Positions 50,130-61,223 of a DNA stretch of 64,000 nucleotides are shown here, one piece after another (position 1 is the stretch's first letter; the number at the start of each line of letters is the position of its first letter). Below the pieces are notes generated by a model that worked only from the letters and a program-made list of their open reading frames with translations, searched no databases and was not told where the DNA came from. The DNA comes from Brachyspira hyodysenteriae ATCC 27164. Its GTDB lineage: Bacteria > Spirochaetota > Brachyspiria > Brachyspirales > Brachyspiraceae. The position numbers were made by a program, and so were the translations under genes. Location: the NCBI RefSeq assembly GCF_001676785.2, contig NZ_CP015910.2:2480001-2544000 (forward strand), given 5' to 3'.

Positions 50130-52226
50130 ATGAGTAGTAAAAAAAATAATAGAAGACAATCTATGCCGCAATCCGGAGGGGGCGGAAATCAAATTATAAT
50201 CATACTTCTTCTCACAATGGTTGTAGTAATGGCTATAATGTACTTTCAAAAAACACCGCAGGTAAAAGCTCAGGAATGGGATTATTCTACTGTGGTACAA
50301 AAAGTCAAAGAAGGAGTTGTTAAAGAAGTTACTATAGTAGATCAGAACATCAGAAATGGTAAAGCTATAGAAACAGTTAATGGAAAAATTACTGAGATAA
50401 ACTTTTACTCTTATATACCATTTACTGCAAGCGGATTCGTTAACTTACTTATAGATAATAATGTTAAAGTTAGAGGAGAAGCTGAAAAACCTAGTTATTT
50501 AAGTCTTATACTTGTAAACTTACTTCCTATACTCTTAATAGGATTTCTGCTTTGGTTCTTTATGTTCAGGCAGGTTCAGGGTTCTAATAACAGAGCTATG
50601 AGCTTCGGTAAAAGCAGAGCAAGACTTCTCACTAAAGAAGATGTAAAAGTAACTTTTAAAGATGTTGAAGGATGTAAAGAGGCTAAAGAGGAATTACAGG
50701 AAGTTGTACAATTCTTAAAAGATGCAAGCAAATTTACAAAACTTGGTGCTAAAATACCTAAAGGAGTACTATTAGTAGGCCCTCCTGGTACTGGTAAAAC
50801 TTTACTTGCAAAAGCTGTTGCAGGAGAAGCTAATGTACCTTTCTTTAGTATGTCTGGTTCTGAATTTGTTGAGATGTTTGTAGGTGTTGGTGCTTCAAGA
50901 GTTAGAGATTTATTTGAACAGGGAAAAAGATCTGCTCCTTGTATAATATTTATAGATGAGCTTGATGCTGTAGGTAGAACTAGAGGTGCTGGATACGGCG
51001 GCGGTCATGATGAAAGAGAACAAACATTAAACCAAATGCTTGTTGAAATGGACGGTTTTAATACTGATACTAGAATCATAATATTTGCTGCTACTAACAG
51101 ACCTGATGTACTTGACCCTGCTTTGCTTCGTCCTGGAAGATTTGACAGACAGGTTGTTGTTGATTTGCCTGACGTTAAAGGAAGAGAGGGAATATTTAAA
51201 GTGCATGTTGCTAAAATACAGCATGATCCTTCTATAGATTTGTATCATTTAGCTAGAGCAACTCCTGGTTTTTCAGGTGCTGATATTGCTAATATGGTTA
51301 ATGAAGCTGCATTAATAGCTGCTAGAAATGATAAACCAAGAGTAGAACTTTCTGACTTTGAAGAAGCCCGCGATAAAGTTATGATGGGTCCTGAAAGAAG
51401 AAGCATATTAATAAGCGAAAAAGAAAAATTAAATACTGCTTATCATGAGGCAGGACACACTTTAATGGCTGTACTTCTTCAAAATACAGATGCTTTGCAT
51501 AAAGTTACTATTGTTCCTAGAGGAAGAAGTTTAGGTGCTACTTGGACTTTACCTGCTGATGGAAGATATACACTTCAAAGAAAAAAGGCTATTGATGAAA
51601 TGTCTTTACTTCTTGGAGGACGTGTTGCTGAAGAGTTCAAATTCGGTGAAGATTCTGTAACTACAGGTGCTTCTAATGATATAGAGAGAGTTACTGAACT
51701 TGCTAGAAGAATGGTATGCGAATGGGGTATGAGCAGACTTGGTCCTATATCATTCGGACAAAAAGAACAGCCTATTTTCTTAGGAAAAGAGATTGCAAGA
51801 CATAAAGATTATAGTGAAGAAACAGCTCAGAAAATAGATGAAGAAGTTCATAAATTTGTAATGAGAGCTTATGAAAGAACTAAAAAATTAATAGCTGAAA
51901 ATGCTGATAAATTTGAATCTTTATCCAGAGAGTTATTTGAAAAAGAATCTCTTGATATAGAAGATATAGAAAGAATATGCGAAGTAAAATTAGACAGAGT
52001 TAAAGATAAGCTAGTTTATGCTGGTAAAGATCCAAAAAGAGGTACTGATGAGCTTGAAGATCCTTCAGCATATCAGGAAGGTGAAGTAAAAAGCGTAAAG
52101 GAAGAAGTTTTTAATACTCCTATAAAACCTCTTAAAAAATCTGATAAAGAAGAAGTAAAATCTATAAAAAAATCAAGTGTGAAAAAAGTTTCTTCTTCTA
52201 CTAAAAAGAAAAAAACAGAAGAATAA
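50130..52226 (+). CDS. ftsH: ATP-dependent zinc metalloprotease FtsH
   Basis: 698 residues. There are two membrane helices (about 21-39 and 124-146) around a periplasmic part, then the AAA module with Walker A GPPGTGKT (217-224), Walker [14 protein letters not shown], the [22 protein letters not shown], and the zinc site HEAGH followed by the distal acidic region [19 protein letters not shown] lysine-rich tail ([12 protein letters not shown]) extends the C-terminus. It degrades membrane and regulatory proteins at the inner membrane. GGAG lies before the ATG, and a terminator follows. Confidence 0.97.
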   Translation: MSSKKNNRRQSMPQSGGGGNQIIIILLLTMVVVMAIMYFQKTPQVKAQEWDYSTVVQKVKEGVVKEVTIVDQNIRNGKAIETVNGKITEINFYSYIPFTASGFVNLLIDNNVKVRGEAEKPSYLSLILVNLLPILLIGFLLWFFMFRQVQGSNNRAMSFGKSRARLLTKEDVKVTFKDVEGCKEAKEELQEVVQFLKDASKFTKLGAKIPKGVLLVGPPGTGKTLLAKAVAGEANVPFFSMSGSEFVEMFVGVGASRVRDLFEQGKRSAPCIIFIDELDAVGRTRGAGYGGGHDEREQTLNQMLVEMDGFNTDTRIIIFAATNRPDVLDPALLRPGRFDRQVVVDLPDVKGREGIFKVHVAKIQHDPSIDLYHLARATPGFSGADIANMVNEAALIAARNDKPRVELSDFEEARDKVMMGPERRSILISEKEKLNTAYHEAGHTLMAVLLQNTDALHKVTIVPRGRSLGATWTLPADGRYTLQRKKAIDEMSLLLGGRVAEEFKFGEDSVTTGASNDIERVTELARRMVCEWGMSRLGPISFGQKEQPIFLGKEIARHKDYSEETAQKIDEEVHKFVMRAYERTKKLIAENADKFESLSRELFEKESLDIEDIERICEVKLDRVKDKLVYAGKDPKRGTDELEDPSAYQEGEVKSVKEEVFNTPIKPLKKSDKEEVKSIKKSSVKKVSSSTKKKKTEE

Positions 52227-52251
52227 AAAAATGTTTTTCTGATAATATCAT

Positions 52252-52292
52252 AAATGCCGTTAGTATATTTATTATGCTGCGGCATTTTTATT
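52252..52292 (+). terminator. ftsH terminator
   Basis: AAATGCCG (52252-52259) pairs with CGGCATTT (52280-52287), followed by a T-rich run on the plus strand. Confidence 0.85.
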
Positions 52293-52419
52293 TATTAACT
52301 TATTTTATAATAAAATCAATAAACCTAATAAAAACTTGGGTTGCTTTTTCAAATTCAAACAAAAAACAAAAAAAATTGTATTTAAACATAAATTTTAAAT
52401 GCTGGTGTATAAAAAGTTA

Positions 52420-52776
52420 TTAATCATCTTCTAAACATTGAGGATTAGTAATTTCAAATCTCTCATCAATATTTTTCTCTCCCCATTCGCACATAGCTTC
52501 TAATATTTTATATAATGATTTGCCTTTCTTAGTAATTGAATATTCTACCTTTGGAGGAACTTCTGGATATATTTTTCTGCTTATGAGTCCATCTTCTTCC
52601 AACTCTCTAAGCTGATTAGTTAATGTTCTTTGAGATATAGGCTTCATATAACGCATCATCTCATTAAATCTTTTTGTTTTATTTTCTATAAGATAATTAA
52701 GTATTATTGGCTTATATTTACCGCCTATCATATAAAGTGTAACACCTATCTCTGATGATACTTTAATCTTTTTCAT
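52420..52776 (-). CDS. HxlR-family transcriptional regulator
   Basis: 118 residues, a winged-helix protein of HxlR type: IGGKYKPIILNYLIENKTKR (where many members have W in GGKW), FNEMMRYMKPISQRTLTNQL (recognition helix), LEEDGLISRKIYPEVPPKVE and YSITKKGKSLYKILEAMCEW. It has no extra sensor domain; related proteins respond to aldehydes or redox signals through cysteines. Divergent from the SDR gene, whose expression it probably controls. The shared region holds a perfect inverted repeat. Confidence 0.9.
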   Translation of the reverse strand: MKKIKVSSEIGVTLYMIGGKYKPIILNYLIENKTKRFNEMMRYMKPISQRTLTNQLRELEEDGLISRKIYPEVPPKVEYSITKKGKSLYKILEAMCEWGEKNIDERFEITNPQCLEDD

Positions 52777-52821
52777 AAATACTATTTCCTTTAATAAAAA
52801 TTAATAATGCAGTGAAATTCA

Positions 52822-52836
52822 TGTTACTTAATAACA
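52822..52836. promoter_or_regulatory. Candidate HxlR operator
   Basis: TGTTACTTAATAACA is a perfect 5-5-5 inverted repeat. It is in the intergenic region between the divergent HxlR and SDR genes, 13 bp upstream of the -35 of the SDR promoter. HxlR proteins commonly bind such sites in their own divergent region. Confidence 0.45.
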
Positions 52837-52849
52837 AATATTTCCGTTC

Positions 52850-52877
52850 TTGTTTTACTCTATCTATACTGTATTAT
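52850..52877 (+). promoter_or_regulatory. Promoter of the SDR gene
   Basis: TTGTTT (52850-52855), 16-bp spacer, TATTAT (52872-52877), followed by AAAGGAG before the ATG at 52914. Confidence 0.5.
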
Positions 52878-52913
52878 AAATCATAAATTATTTTTATAAA
52901 GGAGTTTTTTACA

Positions 52914-53633
52914 ATGAAAAAATTAGTTGTAATTACAGGAGCAAGCTCAGGTATAGGAATGGAAACTGCTAAAAAATTTTCTGAAAATGGATATCCTACT
53001 CTATTAATATCAAGAAGAAAAGAAATAATGGAAAAATTAAATTTAAAAAATTCTATAAGTGTTTCTGCTGATGTTACAAATTTAGAAGAAATAAAAAATG
53101 CAGTAAAAATAGCTGAAGAAAAATATGGAAAAACAGATTTGCTTATAAATTGTGCAGGAGTTATGCTTTTAGGAAATATTGATAAACAAAGTTATGAAGA
53201 ATGGAAAAACATGATTAATGTAAATGTTAATGGCATACTTACAACTACAAATGTTATACTTCCTGATATGATAAAAAGAAATGAAGGAACTATTATTAAT
53301 ATAAGTTCAATAGCTGGAAAAAAAACTTTCACAAATCATGGAATATACTGCGGAAGTAAATTTGCTGTACATGCTATTACAGAAAGTATAAGAGAAGAAG
53401 TTGCTGATAAAAATGTAAGGATAATAGTTATAGCTCCCGGAGTAGTAGAAACTAATCTTTTAAGCCATACTACAGATGAAAATATAAAATCTGATTATAT
53501 TGAATGGAAAAGAAGTATAGGAAATGGACTTAATGCTTCTGATATTGTTAATTGTATAGAGTTTGCCTATAATATGCCTCAGGATATATGTGTAAGAGAA
53601 ATTGTAATAGCAAAAACTAAACAAGTAGATTAA
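52914..53633 (+). CDS. Short-chain dehydrogenase/reductase
   Basis: 239 residues, classical SDR: cofactor motif TGASSGIG, DVTNLEE, the NAG-equivalent NCAGVML, catalytic serine in NISSIAGKK, Y-x-x-x-K as YCGSKFAVHA, and the PG motif IAPGVVETNL. The arginine at SRRK after the second strand suggests NADP(H). The substrate is unknown. A clear AAAGGAG site is present. Divergent from the HxlR regulator and probably controlled by it. Confidence 0.92.
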   Translation: MKKLVVITGASSGIGMETAKKFSENGYPTLLISRRKEIMEKLNLKNSISVSADVTNLEEIKNAVKIAEEKYGKTDLLINCAGVMLLGNIDKQSYEEWKNMINVNVNGILTTTNVILPDMIKRNEGTIINISSIAGKKTFTNHGIYCGSKFAVHAITESIREEVADKNVRIIVIAPGVVETNLLSHTTDENIKSDYIEWKRSIGNGLNASDIVNCIEFAYNMPQDICVREIVIAKTKQVD

Positions 53634-53718
53634 TTTATATATTCTTAAAAAATAAAATCATTTAAATTTTTTATTAATTTATTAACCCTACCAACACAAA
53701 AATATATTCTTTTATAAA

Positions 53719-53755
53719 AAACTAGAAGTACATATTTAATCAGTACTTCTAGTTT
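53719..53755. terminator. Bidirectional terminator
   Basis: A 13-bp perfect stem AAACTAGAAGTAC/GTACTTCTAGTTT with an 11-base loop, flanked by A and T runs, between the convergent SDR and P1 peptidase genes. Confidence 0.9.
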
Positions 53756-53785
53756 ATTTTTATAAAAACAATATTTTAATAATAA

Positions 53786-54766
53786 TTAATTTTTCATTAT
53801 GTCATTTAAGCATTTAAAACCATGAGAAGTTTCAGCATTTCTAACAGCATTATTTATAGCCTTACCCATTACAATAGCTGCAATTGTACCTACAGCATCC
53901 AAATTTGCATTAACTTCTCCCACACTCATAGCATAAATACTGTCTCCGTCTAATGTGGTATGAACAGGTTTTATAGTTCTTGCAAATCCATTATGTGCCA
54001 TTGAAGCTATTTTTCCCATTTGTGATTTTGTGAATTTAGCATTCGTTATAATAGCACCTATTGTTGTATTCTCTTTAGTGTTTGAAGTAAAAGATAAATT
54101 ATTATTCTGTGTGATTTTTATTAACTCTTCTTCTGAACTTCTAAATCCATTTTTATTTTCATTAAGAAGACCTGCAATCATTTTACCGCTGTCATAATCA
54201 TATACATCACCAAAAGCATTCACAGAAACTACAGCCCCAATCTTAACATCATCAACTTGTACAGCGTAAAAACCAAGACCTGACTTCATAGCATAATCAG
54301 CACCTAGTATCTTTCCTACACTTGCACCTGTTCCAGCTCCATAATTACCCATTTTAGGATTATTATTTTGAGCATTAACACAAGCATCATAGCCCATGTT
54401 AATATCAGGACGAACTTTATAATCTCCAATTCTCAAATCAAATATACAAGACTGACATACTAAAGGCACCTTTGTAATGCCAACATCAAAACCAATATTT
54501 CTCTCCTCTAAATATTTCATAACTCCGCCTGAAGCATCTAATCCGAATGCACTTCCACCGCTAAGAAGAACAGCATGAACTACATCAGTAGAAGCCTGTG
54601 CCTTTGTTAGTTCACTTTCTCTTGAAGCTGGTCCCCCTCCCCTAACATCTAAACCTATAACTGCTCCCCTTTCGCATATTATAACTGTACAGCCTGTTGC
54701 CGCCTCTTTGTTCTCAGCATTTCCTATTTTTATATTTTCTATATCTGTTATTTTTATCTCTTTCAT
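53786..54766 (-). CDS. P1-family (DmpA/BapA-like) peptidase
   Basis: 326 residues, N-terminal nucleophile hydrolase of family S58. VGLDVRGGGPASRESE-like IGLDVRGGGPASRE, LSGGSAFGLDASGGVMKYLE, GAGTGASVGK and VSVNAFGDVYD are conserved. The self-cleavage site is expected before the threonine/serine nucleophile in ENTTIGAIITNAKF; here threonine occupies the position. It releases N-terminal residues from small peptides or amides in the cytoplasm. No signal peptide. Stand-alone gene. Confidence 0.88.
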   Translation of the reverse strand: MKEIKITDIENIKIGNAENKEAATGCTVIICERGAVIGLDVRGGGPASRESELTKAQASTDVVHAVLLSGGSAFGLDASGGVMKYLEERNIGFDVGITKVPLVCQSCIFDLRIGDYKVRPDINMGYDACVNAQNNNPKMGNYGAGTGASVGKILGADYAMKSGLGFYAVQVDDVKIGAVVSVNAFGDVYDYDSGKMIAGLLNENKNGFRSSEEELIKITQNNNLSFTSNTKENTTIGAIITNAKFTKSQMGKIASMAHNGFARTIKPVHTTLDGDSIYAMSVGEVNANLDAVGTIAAIVMGKAINNAVRNAETSHGFKCLNDIMKN

Positions 54767-54948
54767 AATCTTATCCTAATTTATTTATTTGTTTGCATAT
54801 TATATTTATAAAACAAAATAAAAAGAAATGCAAACTATTTTTTATAATACACATATTAGAAAATAAGGTTTGTGTGGTCAGGATTAAGTAAATTAATTTA
54901 TGATAATTTTTATATGTAAATAATTATATTTTTAATAATAATTATATA

Positions 54949-55710
54949 TTAATTATATCCATCACTTCTTCCTAAAGATATACCTAAAACTAAACCTATA
55001 GATAAATCAGAAAAATTATATTTTTTATATATATCATTACCTAAATTATTATTAACAACATCAGTTTTGTACTGCATACCGAAATTATACATCATATATC
55101 CTCCTACGCTAATAGCAAAATTAGGAACTAAATATATAAATCCTTCAACAGTAAGTTTTATATAAGGCATTATAGGAGCTTTAAATAGATTTCTCATATC
55201 ATTAACATTCCAATTATTTAAATTAGGTGCTGACATAAGTCCTATATACCTACTTGATGCTACCATAGCATATACAGGTGCTAATATTCCTGTACCAAAT
55301 CCTATAGACATTTTACTGAAATTTAATTTAACTGTAGCTCCAACCATAATAGAATAAAATGCCATAAGTTCTGTATATTTTTTATTGTTTTCTTTATAAT
55401 CAGACATCAAAGCATTAACGCTAAAACCAATATCTCCAAATAAACTTACTCCTTTAACAATACTTGTATAATCATCTTCAAATAACTTAAAATAATTTCC
55501 AATTTGGAAAAATAACAGACCCTCAAAACCTAAAGTACCGTCAACACTGTCATAAATAGTATTTTTATATTTATCATTTACTTTTATAGAATTAAATGGA
55601 AAAGCAATTCCATAATGTCCATTGAAATTTATCTCTAAACTAGCAAATGCACTATATGTAATAGTTATAATTAAAATGTTTACAAATAAAAAATATTTAA
55701 CTATTTTCAT
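54949..55710 (-). CDS. Putative outer-membrane or exported beta-barrel protein
   Basis: 253 residues with a signal peptide (MKIVKYFLFVNILIITITYS, cleavage near AFA-S). The mature part has strand-like alternations (LEINFNGHYGIAFPF, YSIMVGATVKLNFSKM, IGFGTGILAPVYAM, DLSIGLVLGISLGR) typical of spirochaete outer-membrane barrels. It lacks a terminal phenylalanine, ending SDGYN. No family is named with confidence. AGAGG lies upstream. Monocistronic by position. Confidence 0.65.
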   Translation of the reverse strand: MKIVKYFLFVNILIITITYSAFASLEINFNGHYGIAFPFNSIKVNDKYKNTIYDSVDGTLGFEGLLFFQIGNYFKLFEDDYTSIVKGVSLFGDIGFSVNALMSDYKENNKKYTELMAFYSIMVGATVKLNFSKMSIGFGTGILAPVYAMVASSRYIGLMSAPNLNNWNVNDMRNLFKAPIMPYIKLTVEGFIYLVPNFAISVGGYMMYNFGMQYKTDVVNNNLGNDIYKKYNFSDLSIGLVLGISLGRSDGYN

Positions 55711-55766
55711 AGTATAACCTCTAATATTTAATAATTTATATTATATAAATTATTTAAAATAAAAAA

Positions 55767-55797
55767 AGCTGTCTAACTAAAATTAAGTAAGACAGCT
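55767..55797 (-). terminator. Chemoreceptor gene terminator
   Basis: AGCTGTCT (55767-55774) pairs with AGACAGCT (55790-55797). Read on the minus strand it is followed by a run of seven T, after the receptor stop. Confidence 0.85.
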
Positions 55798-55824
55798 AAT
55801 ATTTATTATATATGAAAAAATCAA

Positions 55825-57660
55825 TTATCTATTATGCGAAATCTTAAAAAACTCAATACTTCTTTCCAAAAACTCTGCTTTTTCAACTAAATTTCTTGAA
55901 ATTTCATTTGAATTTTCAGCTAAAGCAGCATTCTGAGTTGTAGCAGTTTCCATATTATTCACTTCTATACTTATTTGATTAGTACCTGATTCCTGCTCTA
56001 AGGCATTTGAAGTGATTGTCTCCATTAATTTTGAAGTATCTGATACTTTATTCTGTAAGTCCACAAATATTTCCTGAGATTGTTTTGCTGTTTGAGTGGC
56101 TGTATCTATTTTTTGAGAAGTATTATCTACCAATTCTGTTATATCTTTAACTGAAGCCTGGGTAGTTTGAGCAAGATTTCTTACCTCAGAAGCAACAACA
56201 GCAAATCCCTTTCCCTGATCTCCGGCACGTGCTGCCTCTACTGAAGCATTAAGAGCCAATATATTAGTTTGAAAAGCAATATCCTCAATAATCTTTGTAA
56301 TATCTTTTATTTTCTCGCTAGCCTGATAAACTTCTTCTATATTTGAGGCTGTTTGTGCAATTATGCTTGCAGCATTTTCTATATACTGCATAGATTCTGA
56401 CATCATATCCTTTCCAAGTAAAGATTTTTCAGTAGAAGTTTTTATATTAGAAACCATTTCCTCTATACTAGCAGCTGTTTCCTCTAGACTAGATGACTGC
56501 GAATCAGTTCTTACAGATAATTCATTACTGCTTTCCATCATACTTTGTGCTGCTGTCATTATCTCCCTTGAAGCATTATTAACATTAGAAACAACTTCAG
56601 CTAATCTGCTGCTCATAACATCAAATACTTTTTCCAATTGTCCAAATTCATCTTTTCCATAATTATCTTTAATATAAGCATTTATATTTCCTTCTGATAT
56701 ACTAGTAGCATGCTGCATTAAAACTTTAAGAGGATGAGTAACTTTTTTAATATAAAGAAAAGCAAATACATTAATAAAAATGATAGATAAAATACATATT
56801 ATAATAGATATTATTATAGAGTCATTATTAGCCTTATAAATAACTTTATCATCCATAGCCATAATTAAATACCAATCTAAATTCTCAAGTCTGCTGTAAA
56901 CTGCTGTTCTAGGATCATGACTTACAGAAGATATATAATTCATAACACCAGAAGACATACCTCCTTTTATTATTGAACCGTATGCATCATTAGCCTTGGT
57001 ATTAATCTCATTTTTTGTATCTAATACAACGGTATTATCATCATCAATAGCAAATATTCTAGTTCTTTCAGGCAATTTCAATTCCTGAAGTTTAGCAGCC
57101 AAATCCTCCCAATCCATGATCATATATACATTTCCAACATATTCCCCATTATATTTTACTCCACAAATAACTGCTAATGACCATTTTTTATCAGCACTTG
57201 ATTTTTGTATACTGTCATCAAAAGATGCTTCATTATTGTTCTTCTTTAGAATATTTAAAATATTAGGTCTTACTGTTGTTATATTTTCACCTATTTTTAC
57301 ACTATTAACATTGTCTAAAATTATACCATTAGTATCTGTTATGCCTATATCAAGTACATATTCATTAATTGCTTCAAATTCAGTAAGTGTACTTCTTATA
57401 TCAATCTCTCTGTTTACTAAATAATTTCTTACTATAGGAGATACAGCATAAGTTTTTATTAAATTCCTGCTGTCATCAAGCCAAACATCAAGCATATCTT
57501 TGTAACCATTAACTGTATTATCAAAACCAGATAATGTTGAATTTTTCACTATTGCATGCGATCTGTATGATAATATCGCCACTATCAAGACTAAAAAAAT
57601 TGTACTTAAAATGCTTATGGCTATAGGCATTTTAACCCTTATAGAATGTATTTTTCTCAT
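55825..57660 (-). CDS. Methyl-accepting chemotaxis protein
   Basis: 611 residues. A first membrane helix ([20 protein letters not shown]), a periplasmic dCache-like sensor of about 240 residues ([37 protein letters not shown]), a second helix near 280-300, HAMP, and a cytoplasmic coiled coil with the hairpin signature [20 protein letters not shown] follow in order. There is no C-terminal CheR-docking pentapeptide. The ligand is unknown; dCache sensors often bind amino acids. It is probably methylated by the CheR encoded at 41488 and signals through CheA (not in the window). Confidence 0.93.
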   Translation of the reverse strand: MRKIHSIRVKMPIAISILSTIFLVLIVAILSYRSHAIVKNSTLSGFDNTVNGYKDMLDVWLDDSRNLIKTYAVSPIVRNYLVNREIDIRSTLTEFEAINEYVLDIGITDTNGIILDNVNSVKIGENITTVRPNILNILKKNNNEASFDDSIQKSSADKKWSLAVICGVKYNGEYVGNVYMIMDWEDLAAKLQELKLPERTRIFAIDDDNTVVLDTKNEINTKANDAYGSIIKGGMSSGVMNYISSVSHDPRTAVYSRLENLDWYLIMAMDDKVIYKANNDSIIISIIICILSIIFINVFAFLYIKKVTHPLKVLMQHATSISEGNINAYIKDNYGKDEFGQLEKVFDVMSSRLAEVVSNVNNASREIMTAAQSMMESSNELSVRTDSQSSSLEETAASIEEMVSNIKTSTEKSLLGKDMMSESMQYIENAASIIAQTASNIEEVYQASEKIKDITKIIEDIAFQTNILALNASVEAARAGDQGKGFAVVASEVRNLAQTTQASVKDITELVDNTSQKIDTATQTAKQSQEIFVDLQNKVSDTSKLMETITSNALEQESGTNQISIEVNNMETATTQNAALAENSNEISRNLVEKAEFLERSIEFFKISHNR

Positions 57661-57986
57661 ATATTTTCCTTTTATAAAACTATTTTATATAAATATATAA
57701 TATTGATAATAAAAAAATTTTTAACAAAGGTTATAATTAGTAAAAATGCAGTATCTGCTATTATAATAGTTTCATTATTAAAACAAAAAATTGATATATT
57801 TAAACTCTTGAATAAAAGATGATTATAAATTAAAAACTGATAAAGTCAATAAAAATCTAAAATATTTTTTTACTTTTACACATTTTTCTAAAAATTTTTT
57901 TTACAACAAATATTATAAAAAATAAAAAAGCTGCCCAACTTTTTATTGAAGTCAGACAGCTTATAATTTATATTAAATAAAATTGA
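57661..57986. other. Intergenic region with hppA terminator
   Basis: This spans 325 bp between hppA and the chemoreceptor gene. AAGCTG (57928-57933) and CAGCTT (57957-57962), with extended imperfect pairing (GTCTGACTTC...AAGTTGGG), form a minus-strand terminator followed by TTTTTT. The remainder is AT-rich and contains the chemoreceptor promoter region. No gene is seen. Confidence 0.65.
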
Positions 57987-60383
57987 TTACTTAATAATTT
58001 GATCAGCAATACCTAATATTGCTTGAATTTTTGGTGAGAAAGCAACTATAGCACCAGCAAATACAACACTTATCAAGCTCATTAATTTGATAAGGATGTT
58101 GATTGAAGGTCCAGAAGTATCTTTGAATGGGTCACCAACTGTATCACCTATAACAGCAGCAGCATGGTTAGGGTTAGTAATTTTTTCACCTGTTTTTTCA
58201 TCGATGATTTTTTTACCGCCTAAATTACCAGCTTCGATGTATTTTTTAGCATTATCCCAAGCACCGCCGGCATTAGACATCATAACAGCCATAGCAAATC
58301 CAGCAGTTAATCCTCCTACTAACATACCTATAACAGCAGGTACTCCGAATAAGAAACCAACTACAACAGGTACGATAATAGCTAATACAGAAGGAACAAT
58401 CATTTCTTTCTGAGCAGATTTAGTACAGATTTGAACAGCTTTTTCATAATCAGCTTTTACGCCTTTTTCACCAGCTAATAAACCTTTAATCTCTCTGAAT
58501 TGTCTTCTAACTTCTTCTACAACACCTGCAGCAGCACGTCCAACAGCTTTCATAGTTAAAGCACAGAAGAAGAATACTAACATAGCACCAATAAATATAC
58601 CTATTAATACTTTAGGGTTCATTAAGTGAATATTGAAAGCATTCATAAACTCATTCATACCTAAACTATAAACAACTTTGTCATATAATTCTTTAGCACT
58701 GTTAGCAGTATATTGAACAGTACCTATATCTATAGAAGTAAGATTACCAGTATTTATCATTCTTCCTAAAGAAGTTTTAATTTCCTCAATATAAGCAGCA
58801 ATCAAAGCCATAGCAGTTAAAGCAGCAGAACAAATAGCGAAACCTTTACCAGTAGCAGCAGTAGTGTTACCTAAAGAGTCTAAAGCATCAGTTCTTTCTC
58901 TAACGCTTTCAGGAAGTCCAGACATTTCAGCGTTACCACCAGCATTGTCAGCTATAGGACCATAAGCATCTGTAGCTAATGTGATACCTAAAGTAGATAA
59001 CATACCAACAGAAGCCAAAGCAATACCATATAAACCTTGAGAGAATGCAGAAGCTTCAGCACCGAAACCGCCTGCGAAACCGAATGCTAATATTATAGAT
59101 ATAACTACTGTAACAACAGGTATTAAAGTAGATTGCATACCTACAGCAAGTCCGCCGATTATAACTGTAGCAGGACCTGTTTTAGATTGTTCAGCTACCC
59201 ATTGAGTAGGTCTGTATTCAGCAGCAGTATAATATTCAGTGAAGAAACCAACTACGTTACCAGCTATAAGTCCTACAATTATAGAAACGAATAATCCTAA
59301 ATTGTTTGGAAGTAAAGCTTTTACAAGTAAGAAAGCAACTACAATGATTATAGCACTGCTCACATAAACACCAACTCTTAAAGACTTTAATAATTCTCCC
59401 ATAGTAGCACCTTCTTTAGTTTTAACGAAGAATACTCCTATAATAGAAGAAAGAGTACCAATAGCAGCAAGTATCATAGGAAGAGATACAGCAAATATTG
59501 GACTTACATCAGGATTAATATATCCAAAAGCAGCAGAACCTAAACTCATAGCAGCAAGTATAGAACCTGCATAAGATTCATAAAGGTCAGCACCCATACC
59601 AGCAACGTCACCTACGTTATCACCTACGTTGTCAGCTATAACAGCAGGGTTTCTTGGGTCATCTTCAGGTATTCCAGCTTCAACTTTACCTACTAAGTCA
59701 GCACCAACGTCAGCAGCTTTAGTAAATATACCGCCTCCAACACGAGCAAATAAAGCTTGGAAAGAAGCACCTACACCAAAGCTAAGCATTGTAGTAGTTA
59801 CAAAGTGCATTTTAGCAGCAGTATATTCGGCAGTACCTTTAGCTATGCCTGTAGCAGCTAAATTAAGGAAGTCTGTACCAAATAAACTATTATCAAGCCA
59901 TACATTTAATACTATAAACCATAATGAAATGTCAAATAAAGCAAGACCTACAACAGTAAGTCCCATAACAGCACCAGAACGGAAAGCTATTGTTAAACCT
60001 TCATTTAAAGACTTGCTAGCAGCATTTGCAGTTCTAGCAGATGCATAAGTAGCAGTTTTCATACCTAAGAAACCAGACAAAGTAGAGAAGAAACCGCCTG
60101 TTAAGAAACCTATAGGAATGAAAGGGTTTTGCACTTTTAATGCATAAGAAAGAATAGCAAAAATAATGAAAGCTCCAGCAAAGAAGAAAGCTATAACTTT
60201 ATACTGTTGTTTAAGATAAGCTATAGCACCTGAGCGTACATGTGAAGCTATTTCTTTCATAGTTTCATTACCTTCATCTTGTTTACGCATCCATTTATAG
60301 AAATAGAAGGCAAACGCTAGTGTCAAAATTGCCGCTGATATTGTAAAAAAGCGGGCGTTTTCAGCTAATATTTCATAATTCAT
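57987..60383 (-). CDS. hppA: Membrane-bound pyrophosphatase, K+-dependent type
   Basis: 798 residues from the second ATG; AGGG sits seven bases before it, whereas the first ATG (60389) is too close. About 16 membrane helices. The PPi-binding DVGADLVGKVE and the DNVGDNVGDVAGMGADL block, and a C-terminal AAVIGDTVGDPFKDTSGPS, are diagnostic. GNTTAATGKG has alanine at the position that distinguishes K+-dependent enzymes (lysine in K+-independent ones). It couples PPi hydrolysis to H+ or Na+ export across the inner membrane; which ion cannot be decided by eye. Monocistronic with terminator. Confidence 0.95.
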   Translation of the reverse strand: MNYEILAENARFFTISAAILTLAFAFYFYKWMRKQDEGNETMKEIASHVRSGAIAYLKQQYKVIAFFFAGAFIIFAILSYALKVQNPFIPIGFLTGGFFSTLSGFLGMKTATYASARTANAASKSLNEGLTIAFRSGAVMGLTVVGLALFDISLWFIVLNVWLDNSLFGTDFLNLAATGIAKGTAEYTAAKMHFVTTTMLSFGVGASFQALFARVGGGIFTKAADVGADLVGKVEAGIPEDDPRNPAVIADNVGDNVGDVAGMGADLYESYAGSILAAMSLGSAAFGYINPDVSPIFAVSLPMILAAIGTLSSIIGVFFVKTKEGATMGELLKSLRVGVYVSSAIIIVVAFLLVKALLPNNLGLFVSIIVGLIAGNVVGFFTEYYTAAEYRPTQWVAEQSKTGPATVIIGGLAVGMQSTLIPVVTVVISIILAFGFAGGFGAEASAFSQGLYGIALASVGMLSTLGITLATDAYGPIADNAGGNAEMSGLPESVRERTDALDSLGNTTAATGKGFAICSAALTAMALIAAYIEEIKTSLGRMINTGNLTSIDIGTVQYTANSAKELYDKVVYSLGMNEFMNAFNIHLMNPKVLIGIFIGAMLVFFFCALTMKAVGRAAAGVVEEVRRQFREIKGLLAGEKGVKADYEKAVQICTKSAQKEMIVPSVLAIIVPVVVGFLFGVPAVIGMLVGGLTAGFAMAVMMSNAGGAWDNAKKYIEAGNLGGKKIIDEKTGEKITNPNHAAAVIGDTVGDPFKDTSGPSINILIKLMSLISVVFAGAIVAFSPKIQAILGIADQIIK

Positions 60384-60631
60384 ACACATACCCTATTTTT
60401 TTGAATTTTGTTAGATTTTGTACAGTTATTGATTATAACCCAAATTGTATAAATTGTCAATTGATTTTTACGGTATTTTTAATACATACTAGACCTATAT
60501 TGTATTTTTTTCACACTATTAATTTATACATTATATACTAAAAAATTACATTATATTATTGAAAAAAAATAAACTATTATTATAATGTTAACATTATCTA
60601 ATAAAATAAAATATTATATTCGGAGTATCAT

Positions 60632-61216
60632 ATGAAAATATTGTTCATACGCCATGGTCAAACTCAATTAAATGCTGAAGGAAGATGGCTTGGTTCTACC
60701 GATGCTCCATTATCTGAAGCTGGTAAAGAAGTATTAATTAATAAAAAAAATATAATAGAAAAATATAAGCCTGTTCAAAAACTATATTGTAGCCCTATGA
60801 AAAGATGCCTAGAAACAGCTGATATATATTTTAATGATATGGATAAAAAAGTTATAGACGATTTGAGAGAAAGATGTTTCGGGGATTTTGAGGGCAAAAA
60901 CCATGATGAATTAAAAAATAATCCTTACTATAAAGAATTTTTCAGAACTAATTGGAAAAGCAATGTACCAAATGGTGAAACTTCTGAAAATTTCTTTAAT
61001 AGAACAGAAAATGCTTACTTCTATATAATAGAAGATATGAAAAAAAATAATTTAGATTATACCGCTATTGTAACCCATGGTGGTGTTATTATGTCTATAT
61101 TCAGCAGATATGATAATCAAAAATTAAATTTTTATGATTATCTTTTACAAAATGGAAGCGGATATTATGCAGAAATAGATGATAAAAATAATATAAATAT
61201 TATAGAAAAGTTATAA
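60632..61216 (+). CDS. Histidine phosphatase (CobC-like)
   Basis: 194 residues of the phosphoglycerate mutase-like fold. Phosphohistidine motif FIRHGQTQLN, partner residues SPMKRCLETADIYF, DDLRERCFGDFEGKNHDEL, and the second histidine in AIVTHGGVIMSIF. It lies eight bases before a CobD/CbiB-like gene, which favours alpha-ribazole-phosphate phosphatase (CobC) in cobalamin assembly, though general phosphatase activity is possible. GGAG lies upstream of the ATG. Confidence 0.82.
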   Translation: MKILFIRHGQTQLNAEGRWLGSTDAPLSEAGKEVLINKKNIIEKYKPVQKLYCSPMKRCLETADIYFNDMDKKVIDDLRERCFGDFEGKNHDELKNNPYYKEFFRTNWKSNVPNGETSENFFNRTENAYFYIIEDMKKNNLDYTAIVTHGGVIMSIFSRYDNQKLNFYDYLLQNGSGYYAEIDDKNNINIIEKL

Positions 61217-61223
61217 TTTTACG

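Noticed and set aside
60390-60631. Cobalamin riboswitch before the CobC/CobD pair
   Set aside because: The 240 bp are AT-rich with no B12-box-like conserved segment.
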